A DNA stretch of 12,987 nucleotides from Hyphomicrobiales bacterium (lineage in GTDB: Bacteria > Pseudomonadota > Alphaproteobacteria > Rhizobiales > Xanthobacteraceae). The position numbers were made by a program, and so were the translations under genes. Numbering within the stretch: position 1 is the first letter of the stretch; every line of letters begins with the position of its first letter. This document shows, in pieces, positions 1 to 5,544 of this stretch. The notes under the pieces were generated by a model. It made no database searches. It saw nothing but the letters and a program-made list of their open reading frames with translations, and had not been told where the DNA came from. Where the stretch lies: positions 1-12,987 of the forward strand of contig PLTE01000332.1 in the NCBI GenBank assembly GCA_003164375.1, given 5' to 3'.

Positions 1-259
1 CGACGTCGGGCTTCTCCATCTGCCCCAAAAACTGCCGTGCGTACGACGAGAGCGACTCGACGTAGCGCCGTTGCCCCTCGGCATAGATGGTGTCGAAGGC
101 GAGCGAGGATTTGCCGGAGCCGGAGAGCCCGGTGAACACCACCAGCTGGTCGCGCGGGATGTCGAGGTCGACGTTTTTGAGGTTGTGCTCGCGCGCGCCG
201 CGGATCGCGATGACGCGCGGGTCGTGACGGGCGGGTTTTTTATCGGAAAGATCGCTCAT
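1..259 (-). CDS. uvrA: UvrA, excinuclease ABC subunit A (5' part, runs off the left edge)
   Basis: Encodes the first 86 residues of UvrA, the ATP-binding damage-recognition subunit of the UvrABC nucleotide excision repair complex, acting in the cytoplasm on lesion-bearing DNA. The reverse-strand translation starts MSDLSDKKPARHDPRVIAIR, continues with RGAREHNLKNVDLDIPRDQL, and then shows the Walker A loop GLSGSGKSS (about residues 44-52) followed by LAFDTIYAEGQRRYVESLSS. This block is close to E. coli UvrA as I remember it. The N-terminus carries about 15 extra residues before the conserved RGA..HNLKN segment, and no internal start fits better. No strong ribosome binding site is visible before the ATG. 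A LexA box lies seven bases upstream, which supports SOS control. Partial only because of the window edge; nothing suggests a defect. Confidence 0.96.
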   Translation of the reverse strand, partial: MSDLSDKKPARHDPRVIAIRGAREHNLKNVDLDIPRDQLVVFTGLSGSGKSSLAFDTIYAEGQRRYVESLSSYARQFLGQMEKPDV

Positions 260-266
260 GCTCAGC

Positions 267-281
267 GAACGTAGTGAGAAC
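267..281. promoter_or_regulatory. LexA (SOS) box upstream of uvrA
   Basis: The sequence GAAC-GTAGTGA-GAAC is an exact match to the alphaproteobacterial LexA operator, a direct repeat GTTC-N7-GTTC read on the other strand. It lies seven bases before the uvrA start codon, inside the 75-base gap between the upstream outer membrane protein gene and uvrA. The position suggests repression of a promoter dedicated to uvrA, with a very short leader. I could not identify clear -35 and -10 elements around it. Confidence 0.75.
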
Positions 282-334
282 GCGCGCTTTTTGCCAGAGT
301 GCCTAGCGAATAGCTGTGTGGGTAATTTGCCGGC

Positions 335-1174
335 TCAGTATTTGGCGGCGATGGGACCGCCGCCGGCCCAGTTGAACCGGTAATTGACCGCGATCGCCAG
401 GACGTTGAGGTTCGACCGGACCGCAACCACAATCGGTATCATGGGAAAGTCATAGGTTCGGGTGCCGAAATCGTAATAGTCGTATTCCAGGCGCGCCGAG
501 AAATTCTCGGTCAAAGCGTATTCGAGCCCGACGCCGCCGACGAAACCGTTGCGCACCGCGCCGATCGATTGCGCAGCTGCGACCAAGCCGCCCGCGAGCG
601 TGTTCTGGGTATAGCCGACATTCATCCAGCCGCCGCCGGCTTTGGCGTAGAGCAGTAGGTCGTTGAAGGCGTAACCCAGCCGGCCGGAGACGGTGGAAAA
701 CCACAACGGCGCCGAGGTGGAGCGCTCGGTGAGCGGGGCGGGTGCCGGAATGGTGCCGGAGCCGTTGAGATTGGTGGCCGACCAGCTGACCTCGGCGCCG
801 GCCACCCAGTGCGAGAATTGGTAATTCACCCCGGCTTGTCCGCCGCCGACAACGCCGACCGGCCCGATCGCCATGGCGCCCGAGAGGGCCAAGACGCCGG
901 CTGCCGCTTGGCTGACGCTGTCGTCCAATAAGCCGGCGCCGACATGGCCGCCGAAATAGACGCCGGTCCAGTCGTAGAGCGCCGGCGAATAAACCGGCGG
1001 ATAATAGCTGGGGGCCGGCGCCGGCAGGTCCGCGGCGCGCGCCGGCGCGGCGACCAGAGTTGCCGCAGCCAAACTTGCCGCAGCCGTGATCGCTAAAGCC
1101 AAAAGGCCCAAACCGGGGCTATCACCAAGGGCCTCGCTATCGCCGAGGACCCGGCCACCGACCAGAAGTTTCAT
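335..1174 (-). CDS. Outer membrane beta-barrel protein, Omp31 type (upstream of uvrA)
   Basis: A 279-residue outer membrane protein of the Omp31/OmpA-like beta-barrel group common in Bradyrhizobium and relatives; members form small eight-stranded barrels of unclear physiological role. The chosen ATG has AAAGGTG six bases upstream. A longer reading to 1252 adds a cysteine- and arginine-rich stretch unlike an export signal. The N-terminus has a hydrophobic segment (about residues 22-43) and a probable signal peptidase site after ARA at residue 47, leaving a mature end ADLPAPAP. That signal is long, with about 20 polar residues before the hydrophobic core, so a later non-ATG start is possible. 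Family features include YDWTGVYFGGHVGAG near residue 70, alternating amphipathic strands, a YALTENFSARLEYDYYDFG strand and a terminal VNYRFNW strand followed by a short GPIAAKY tail. It is a diverged tandem paralogue of the gene at 1329-2117. Confidence 0.85.
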   Translation of the reverse strand: MKLLVGGRVLGDSEALGDSPGLGLLALAITAAASLAAATLVAAPARAADLPAPAPSYYPPVYSPALYDWTGVYFGGHVGAGLLDDSVSQAAAGVLALSGAMAIGPVGVVGGGQAGVNYQFSHWVAGAEVSWSATNLNGSGTIPAPAPLTERSTSAPLWFSTVSGRLGYAFNDLLLYAKAGGGWMNVGYTQNTLAGGLVAAAQSIGAVRNGFVGGVGLEYALTENFSARLEYDYYDFGTRTYDFPMIPIVVAVRSNLNVLAIAVNYRFNWAGGGPIAAKY

Positions 1175-1202
1175 CCGGCACCTTTGCGGGCACGCCGAGC
1201 AC

Positions 1203-1238
1203 GGCTTGCCGCAGCACAATACAATGCTTCGGCAAGCC
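1203..1238 (-). other. Long imperfect hairpin in the leader of the first Omp gene
   Basis: A nine-base perfect inverted repeat (GGCTTGCCG at 1203-1211, CGGCAAGCC at 1230-1238) is extended inward, after one mismatch, by AGCA (1213-1216) and TGCT (1225-1228), leaving an eight-base loop. The hairpin sits 29-64 bases upstream of the 335-1174 start codon. No T-run follows on the reading strand, so it is not a standard terminator. It could be an mRNA-stabilising 5' structure, a small-RNA target or a protein-binding operator. Confidence 0.5.
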
Positions 1239-1250
1239 CTTGGATAGTGC

Positions 1251-1304
1251 AAAAAAACAACAACCCCCTGGAATCACGGGAAGGCCGCCGGGGGAACGCC
1301 GGCG
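1251..1304 (-). terminator. Possible weak terminator after the second Omp gene
   Basis: Read on the minus strand just after the stop at 1329, there is a six-base GC stem (1299-1304 pairing with 1286-1291, seven-base loop). A weaker C-run/G-run pairing follows, then a run of seven T (1251-1257). The T-run is separated from the strong stem by about 28 bases, so this is only a weak intrinsic terminator. It would partly isolate the two tandem outer membrane protein genes. Confidence 0.25.
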
Positions 1305-1328
1305 CGCTTGCCGTCCAGGCGACGGGCT

Positions 1329-2117
1329 TCAGAATTTGTAGTTGACGCCGACGCGCACCAAGTTGACCGTTTCCGCCGGCGCTGACGTGGTCCGGTTCTG
1401 GATCGGGAAGGTGTAATTGAGGCTTTCCAGGCTGGCATAGAGATATTCCAGCTTGGCGGTCCAGCTATCGGTGATGGCGTATTCGACGCCGGCGCCCGCG
1501 GTCCAACCCAGTCGCAGGTCGCTGTAGCTTTCATTGGTGCCGGGAACCGAAGTGCCGGGGCAGCTCACGCCGACCGTGCATGAGTTTTCGGTGCGGGTAG
1601 CCTGAAATCCACCCATAGCCAAGCCGGCGGTGCCGTAAGCCAGAATGCGGTCAAACGCGAATCCGACGCGGCCGCGTACTGTCGACAGGAAATCGAGCTG
1701 GTAGGTGTGGGTGAACGTGCCAACGGGCGCACCGCCGATAGTCGACGTCCCATTGAGTGTGGATTTGTTGCTCAGATAGTCGACGTCGGCTTCGGCGCCG
1801 AGCACGATCTGGCTGAGCTGGTAGTTGAAGCCAAGCTGGCCGCCGCCGGCAAAGCCGGTGCTGTTGGCGTCGCTCACCGCGCCCGGGATGGCGGCGCCAG
1901 TCGTCGCGTTGGTGAACGACCCCGCGGGCTGATCCACGAACGAACCGCCGGCATTGAGGCCCAGATAGATGCCGCCCCAGTTATAGACCGGCGGAGCGGC
2001 CGGAACGTACATGGAGGGTGCCCGCGGCGGCAGTGGTGAAGCCTGGGGCAGATCGGCGGCGAGAGCCTGTCCGCCCGCAGCGAACGCCAACGCCGCTGCC
2101 ATCAACATACGCTTCAT
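1329..2117 (-). CDS. Outer membrane beta-barrel protein, Omp31 type (second copy)
   Basis: A 262-residue outer membrane beta-barrel protein of the same family as its downstream neighbour. The ATG has a good AGGAG eight bases upstream. The signal peptide is clear and of normal length: MKRML, a hydrophobic alanine-rich core, and cleavage after ALA at residue 20 to leave ADLPQASP. A proline-rich linker leads into YNWGGIYLGLNAGG, the usual first strand, then GGQLGFNYQLSQIVLGAEADVDY, a VRGRVGFAF strand, AGAGVEYAITDSWTAKLEYLY and the terminal VRVGVNYKF ending in Phe, the usual signal for outer membrane assembly. Two cysteines (SCTVGVSC, in the region of residues 180-190) lie in a presumed surface loop and could form a disulphide. 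It is followed by the paralogue at 335-1174 and transcribed away from ssb. Function beyond barrel formation cannot be read. Confidence 0.9.
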   Translation of the reverse strand: MKRMLMAAALAFAAGGQALAADLPQASPLPPRAPSMYVPAAPPVYNWGGIYLGLNAGGSFVDQPAGSFTNATTGAAIPGAVSDANSTGFAGGGQLGFNYQLSQIVLGAEADVDYLSNKSTLNGTSTIGGAPVGTFTHTYQLDFLSTVRGRVGFAFDRILAYGTAGLAMGGFQATRTENSCTVGVSCPGTSVPGTNESYSDLRLGWTAGAGVEYAITDSWTAKLEYLYASLESLNYTFPIQNRTTSAPAETVNLVRVGVNYKF

Positions 2118-2263
2118 TCGACACTCCTACCCGCACGCGCGACGCGCGATTTCGCCCGATGCAGTATTTTTGTTTGATTTTTCGCGCTAGAAAACGACAG
2201 TCGCCCGACCGCGACCAAGTCTGTCGCTTGCACACATGCATAACCGAGAGGGATCGAAAAGGC

Positions 2264-2281
2264 TGTTGCCCAATGGCAACA
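2264..2281. other. Perfect 7-base inverted repeat (hairpin or operator)
   Basis: TGTTGCC-CAAT-GGCAACA is a perfect seven-base inverted repeat with a four-base spacer. It lies about 147 bases upstream of the leftward outer membrane protein start and about 360 bases upstream of ssb. No T-run follows on either strand, so a terminator is unlikely. It could be the operator of a dimeric regulator or a leader hairpin. Confidence 0.4.
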
Positions 2282-2354
2282 ACGGGATGGATTCAACGGA
2301 ATAATTGGGCCCGACGGGGCAGCAAAAATCGGCGGATCGACGGGACGGAACCCC

Positions 2355-2383
2355 TTGCATTAGGCCTGCGAACGACCTAGAAC
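2355..2383 (+). promoter_or_regulatory. Candidate sigma-70 promoter for ssb
   Basis: TTGCAT, 17 bases, then TAGAAC gives a plausible but imperfect -35/-10 pair directed at ssb. The LexA box at 2380-2394 overlaps the -10, the geometry expected for an SOS-repressed promoter. It would give a leader of roughly 250 bases, longer than usual, so a second promoter closer to ssb is possible. Confidence 0.3.
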
Positions 2384-2394
2384 AAACGAGGAAC
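2380..2394. promoter_or_regulatory. LexA (SOS) box upstream of ssb
   Basis: GAAC-AAACGAG-GAAC is a second exact match to the alphaproteobacterial LexA direct-repeat operator, in the same orientation as the one in front of uvrA. It is 250 bases upstream of ssb and 262 bases upstream of the leftward outer membrane protein gene. Two exact matches, both beside classical SOS genes, are unlikely by chance: about 0.4 are expected in a window this size over both strands at even base composition. Confidence 0.65.
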
Positions 2395-2498
2395 GAGATC
2401 GCAAAGCGCGCTGCGGCGAAGCTACGCGTGTGGATAAGCGCCGATGATCCTTGCAGGGGACGGGTCGGACACTACTGTTCTGACTGGCAAGCAACGTA

Positions 2499-2559
2499 TG
2501 GCAGTTGAATTTGGCGGTCTGATCGGGCCGCCTCATTTGGCAGTTGAACTTGGCGGCCT
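2499..2559. repeat. 22-base imperfect direct repeat, period 39, upstream of ssb
   Basis: Two copies of a 22-base unit start at 2499 and 2538 with the core TGGCAGTTGAA followed by YTTGGCGGYCT. They differ at only two positions, both C/T transitions. Between the copies, GGCGGTC and GGCCGCC can form a short hairpin with one wobble pair. The second copy ends 85 bases before ssb. Possible explanations are a tandem regulatory binding site or a relic of mobile-element ends carrying multiple terminal repeats, as in the IS21 family. No transposase is present. Confidence 0.55.
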
Positions 2560-2644
2560 AATTGCTTGATTGGAAAAACCTTCAGCGGTTCGCAGCCATC
2601 GCGGCAAACCATCACAGACGGCAGCGCGCGAACAGGAGCATGCC

Positions 2645-3124
2645 ATGGCAGGAAGCGTGAACAAAGTGATCCTGGTCGGCAATCTGGGTGCCGATCCTGA
2701 AATCCGGCGTACCCAGGATGGCCGGCCGGTCGCCAATCTGCGACTGGCGACATCGGAGTCCTGGAAAGACAAGACCACCGGCGAGCGGCGCGAAAAGACC
2801 GAATGGCACCGCGTCGTGATCTTCAATGAAAATTTGTGCCGGATCGCCGAGCAATATCTCAAGAAGGGCTCGAAGGTCTTCATCGAAGGGGCGTTGCAGA
2901 CGCGCAAGTGGCAGGATCAATCCGGCCAGGAACGCTACTCGACCGAGGTCGTGCTGCAGGGCTTCCGCGGCGAACTGACCTTGCTCGACCGTGCCGGCAG
3001 TCCCGGCGCCGGGAGCGATGTCGGTGACGGCGGCGGCGAGTTCGGCTCGCCCGGACCGACACGCAAGGTGGCCGCGACTGCAGCCTCGGGGCGCGGCGAT
3101 ATGGACGACGAGATCCCGTTCTGA
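2645..3124 (+). CDS. ssb: Single-stranded DNA-binding protein
   Basis: A 159-residue SSB, which coats single-stranded DNA as a tetramer during replication, recombination and repair and recruits partner proteins through its C-terminal tail. The start MAGSVNKVILVGNLGADPEI is the usual SSB beginning and has AGGAG about six bases upstream; an in-frame extension to 2570 lacks similarity. The OB fold covers about residues 4-110, with Trp40, Trp54 and Phe60 at the positions that stack on DNA in E. coli SSB. A glycine-rich disordered linker (about 112-150) follows, then the acidic tip MDDEIPF, the universal partner-binding motif. Length is normal for alphaproteobacteria. The upstream LexA box suggests induction by DNA damage. 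A membrane protein gene follows after 41 bases. Confidence 0.97.
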   Translation: MAGSVNKVILVGNLGADPEIRRTQDGRPVANLRLATSESWKDKTTGERREKTEWHRVVIFNENLCRIAEQYLKKGSKVFIEGALQTRKWQDQSGQERYSTEVVLQGFRGELTLLDRAGSPGAGSDVGDGGGEFGSPGPTRKVAATAASGRGDMDDEIPF

Positions 3125-3133
3125 ATGAACCGC

Positions 3134-3150
3134 CGCGCTAACCCAGCGCG
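3134..3150 (+). other. Small GC hairpin between ssb and the next gene
   Basis: CGCGCT-AACCC-AGCGCG is a perfect six-base stem with a five-base loop, ten bases after the ssb stop. No T-run follows, so intrinsic termination is doubtful. It may protect the 3' end of ssb mRNA or cause partial termination before the gene at 3166. Confidence 0.35.
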
Positions 3151-3165
3151 CGTCTTCGCTCACCG

Positions 3166-3645
3166 ATGATCGACGTCATCTTCGCCATCAAATTGGTGCA
3201 CCTGCTGGCCTCAGGCGTCATGGTCGGCACGTGGCTTTGCGTCGCCGTGTTCATGGTCCTGGCGCACCGCTCCGGCAATACCGCCGTCGTCGCCTTGACC
3301 TCGCAATTTGTCGTGCGCGCCGAGTTCACGGTGATGGCGCCCGCTTTGGCGTTGCAGCCGATCAGCGGCTTTCCGCTCGCTTACGCAATAGGTCTCGATC
3401 CGCTCGGCGAATTCTGGATCGACGTCGCGCTCGTAATTTATGCCGGCATCGTCATTTGCTGGATCGCGGCGCTGCGGATCGAAATACGCATCCGCGGCAT
3501 GACCCGACAGGCGGCCCTCGACGCCGTGCCGCTACCCGCGGGCTACCGGCCCCTGTTCCGCGTCTGGTGCCTGCTTGCCGGCGCGCTGCTTGCGGCCATG
3601 ATCGCCGTCTATGCGCTGATGATCTGGCAACCGCGGCTCGATTGA
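3166..3645 (+). CDS. DUF2269-type integral membrane protein
   Basis: A 159-residue inner membrane protein with four hydrophobic segments at about residues 4-32, 53-76, 85-105 and 131-154. The first helix carries KLVHLLASGVMVG, matching the His-containing first helix of the DUF2269 family of predicted integral membrane proteins. A basic cytoplasmic-type loop (RIEIRIRGMTRQAA, about 104-118) separates helices three and four. The family's function is not established. The ATG is the first plausible start after ssb, but no strong ribosome site is seen. It starts 41 bases after ssb on the same strand and may be read through from it; a functional link with SSB is not implied. Family assignment rests on general resemblance, not on a search. 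Confidence 0.75.
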   Translation: MIDVIFAIKLVHLLASGVMVGTWLCVAVFMVLAHRSGNTAVVALTSQFVVRAEFTVMAPALALQPISGFPLAYAIGLDPLGEFWIDVALVIYAGIVICWIAALRIEIRIRGMTRQAALDAVPLPAGYRPLFRVWCLLAGALLAAMIAVYALMIWQPRLD

Positions 3646-3688
3646 CCGGCATTGACGTGCGGTATTCGCGGCGCATGATTTGCGATTG

Positions 3689-4672
3689 ATGACCGACATG
3701 ATTGATTACGCTCGTCGCGACGTGTTGAAACTGGCAGCGATTGCATCGACGCTGACCTTCTGGCCGGCAATGGCGCAACAGTGGCCCGCGACGCGGATAC
3801 GCTTGCTCGTCGGCACATCACCGGGTGGCAGTCCTGACGTCGTTGGACGCATGCTGGCCGAAAGACTATCGGATCGATTGGGCAGGGCGGTTTATGTCGA
3901 GAACGTCACGCAGGCGGCGGGAGCAGGAGCCTATCGGACGATTGCGCGGTCTACGCCTGATGGCGGCACGATAGGCATTCTGACGTCAGGCTATGCGCCG
4001 GAGGTGACGTTACGCCCGGATTCCAGTTACGATCCGTTCGCGGGCTTTACCTTCGTCACGATGATCTGCACATATCCGCTAGTCTATGCGGTTCCCGCCA
4101 ATTCATCGATTGCGTCCTTCCCGGACCTGCTTGCCAAGGCCAAACAAAACCCGGGGAAGCTCACATATACCATCACCGGCTACGGCTCCGGCTATCACAT
4201 CCTAACCAAATGGATCGAGCTTGAGTCGGGTGTCTCGATGATCGCCGTACCTTACCCCGGGATTGCGGCTGGAGTGGCCGATGTGCTCAGCGGCCGTGTC
4301 GACGTCCTGGTCGATGCATCGACGTCAGTGATGCCCCACATCCAATCGGGCCAATTCCGTGCGCTGGCCGTTTCGTCCGCCGATCGGTTCGCACTGATGC
4401 CGGACGTTGCGACCGTCTCGGAGACATTGCCGAACGTGAAATTTTCATCTTGGCTTTGCCTAGCAGCGCCATCCGGCATGCCCGCTGCCTTGACACAACA
4501 CCTCAATGCCGAAGTGAAGGGGATCCTTGACGCGCCCGATTTTACCAAGCGTCTGATGGAACTCGGTAGCGTTCCCGATCCGACAACGCCAGAACAAGCC
4601 CGGCATATTGTGGCCGATGAAATCGTGCGATGGGCTGACGTCATCAGGCGCGGAAACATCAAAGTCGATTGA
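3689..4672 (+). CDS. Bug/TctC family periplasmic solute-binding protein
   Basis: A 327-residue extracytoplasmic binding protein of the Bug/TctC family, which captures small carboxylates or related ligands for tripartite tricarboxylate transporters. The N-terminus has a twin-arginine-like signal (ARRDVLKLAAIA, from residue 8) with likely cleavage after AMA at residue 29. Family landmarks follow: IRLLVGTSPGGSPDVVGRML for the ligand loop, STPDGGTIGI, YTITGYGSGYHI in the inter-domain region, VPYPG, and DVLSGRVDVLVD. The family's usual VENRPGAGG-like segment is replaced here by VENVTQAAGAGA, a mild divergence. ATG 3689 is chosen; TTG 3680 or ATG 3698 are alternatives and none has a good ribosome site. 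No TctA or TctB membrane genes lie nearby, so it is an orphan, as is common for this family. Ligand unknown. Confidence 0.9.
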   Translation: MTDMIDYARRDVLKLAAIASTLTFWPAMAQQWPATRIRLLVGTSPGGSPDVVGRMLAERLSDRLGRAVYVENVTQAAGAGAYRTIARSTPDGGTIGILTSGYAPEVTLRPDSSYDPFAGFTFVTMICTYPLVYAVPANSSIASFPDLLAKAKQNPGKLTYTITGYGSGYHILTKWIELESGVSMIAVPYPGIAAGVADVLSGRVDVLVDASTSVMPHIQSGQFRALAVSSADRFALMPDVATVSETLPNVKFSSWLCLAAPSGMPAALTQHLNAEVKGILDAPDFTKRLMELGSVPDPTTPEQARHIVADEIVRWADVIRRGNIKVD

Positions 4673-4708
4673 TCGGGATTCTTGCAAAGTGGCAACCCTC
4701 GGAAGCGC

Positions 4709-4726
4709 CGCTGCCGGGGAGCAGCG
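4709..4726. other. Small hairpin after the TctC gene
   Basis: CGCTGC-CGGGGA-GCAGCG is a perfect six-base stem with a six-base loop, 37 bases after the TctC-type stop. There is no T-run on either side. It may be a weak termination or mRNA end-protection structure before the hydrolase gene. Confidence 0.3.
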
Positions 4727-4814
4727 AGACTGCAACCTCCCTTGAATTGAGCCGGTGTTCTAAGTTGAAGGAATGCTCGATACGGATTTACTAAAACAGA
4801 GAGAGATAGACGCG

Positions 4815-5528
4815 ATGACGACTTTCCTGCTCGTGCACGGGACCTGGGGCGGCGGCTGGCAGTGGCGTCAAGTCGCGGAACAGCTTCGCGCCAAGGGACA
4901 CCAAGTTTTCACACCGACACTGACCGGTTTGGGCGAGCGGGAGCATTTGGTAACCCGGGAGACGAATTTGGACATCCACGTCCGGGACGTTGCCGCGGTG
5001 ATCTCGTGGGAGAAATTGAACGACGTCGTACTGGTCGGCACGAGCTACGCCGGGCTTGTCGTCTCCGCCGTCGCGGACCAGATGCCGCAACGTGTCGCTG
5101 CGCTCATTTACCTCAATGCCGCCTTGCCGGCGAATGACAAGTCCATGCTCGACACGGTGTCGTCAGACCGCCGGAGCGCCGTGCAAAATCTCGCCGATGC
5201 CGAGGGCGACGGTTACCGCGTGCCCGCATCGCTGGTGCTCGACACCGGCATTGAAGACGAAGGCGCGCGGCAAGATTTCCTCGGCCGCATGAGCCCGCAT
5301 CCCCTGCCGTCATTGTTGCAACCAATTCATCTCACCGGAAGATATCTGGACGTGCGGCGCAAGGCGTACGTCCTGGCGACAAAAAAGGTCTCGCATCATT
5401 TCCGAGACTATTACGATTGGGCAAAGCGGCAAGCCGATTGGACTGCGCACGAAATTGCCTCCTATCACTATCCAATGATCACGGCGCCGGATTTAACGGC
5501 TGAGCTTTTGATGGCGATCGCGGAGTGA
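4815..5528 (+). CDS. Alpha/beta hydrolase (esterase-like, EstC/HNL type)
   Basis: A 237-residue cytoplasmic alpha/beta-fold hydrolase. MTTFLLVHGTWGGGWQWRQV gives the first strand and the HG oxyanion motif; TPTLTGLGEREHL matches the cap-proximal loop typical of the EstC/hydroxynitrile-lyase-like group. The nucleophile elbow is VGTSYAG with Ser77, instead of the common GHSYGG. A C-terminal His218 in YHYPMITAPDLTAELL has the spacing of the catalytic histidine. The family's YLDA sequence after the elbow reads YLNA here (Asn101). ATG 4815 is preferred because homology starts there and GAGAGAGA lies upstream; an in-frame ATG at 4773 has its purine stretch directly against the codon. It faces the amidohydrolase gene with stops 16 bases apart. 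An esterase, lactonase or related ester cleavage role is likely; the substrate is unknown. Confidence 0.9.
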   Translation: MTTFLLVHGTWGGGWQWRQVAEQLRAKGHQVFTPTLTGLGEREHLVTRETNLDIHVRDVAAVISWEKLNDVVLVGTSYAGLVVSAVADQMPQRVAALIYLNAALPANDKSMLDTVSSDRRSAVQNLADAEGDGYRVPASLVLDTGIEDEGARQDFLGRMSPHPLPSLLQPIHLTGRYLDVRRKAYVLATKKVSHHFRDYYDWAKRQADWTAHEIASYHYPMITAPDLTAELLMAIAE

Positions 5529-5544
5529 ATGCCGGTTGGTTTTG

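Larger units (their letters stand above)
2118..2644. other. Divergent intergenic region between an Omp gene and ssb
   Basis: This 527-base stretch has no convincing coding sequence; the short open frames lack ribosome sites and recognisable products. It must hold the promoters of the leftward outer membrane protein gene and rightward ssb. Visible elements, annotated separately, are a seven-base palindrome (2264-2281), a candidate sigma-70 promoter overlapped by a LexA box (2355-2394) and a 22-base direct repeat (2499-2559). It is long for a promoter region in a genome this compact. Confidence 0.6.

Noticed and set aside
2347..2372. GGAAC-N17-CGAA as a general stress (EcfG) promoter upstream of ssb
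   Set aside because: The second box differs from CGTT at two of four positions and the site overlaps a better sigma-70/LexA reading; kept only as a note.
2612..3163. 183-codon minus-strand open frame opposite ssb
   Set aside because: ssb is unambiguous on the plus strand, and the opposite frame has no recognisable features.
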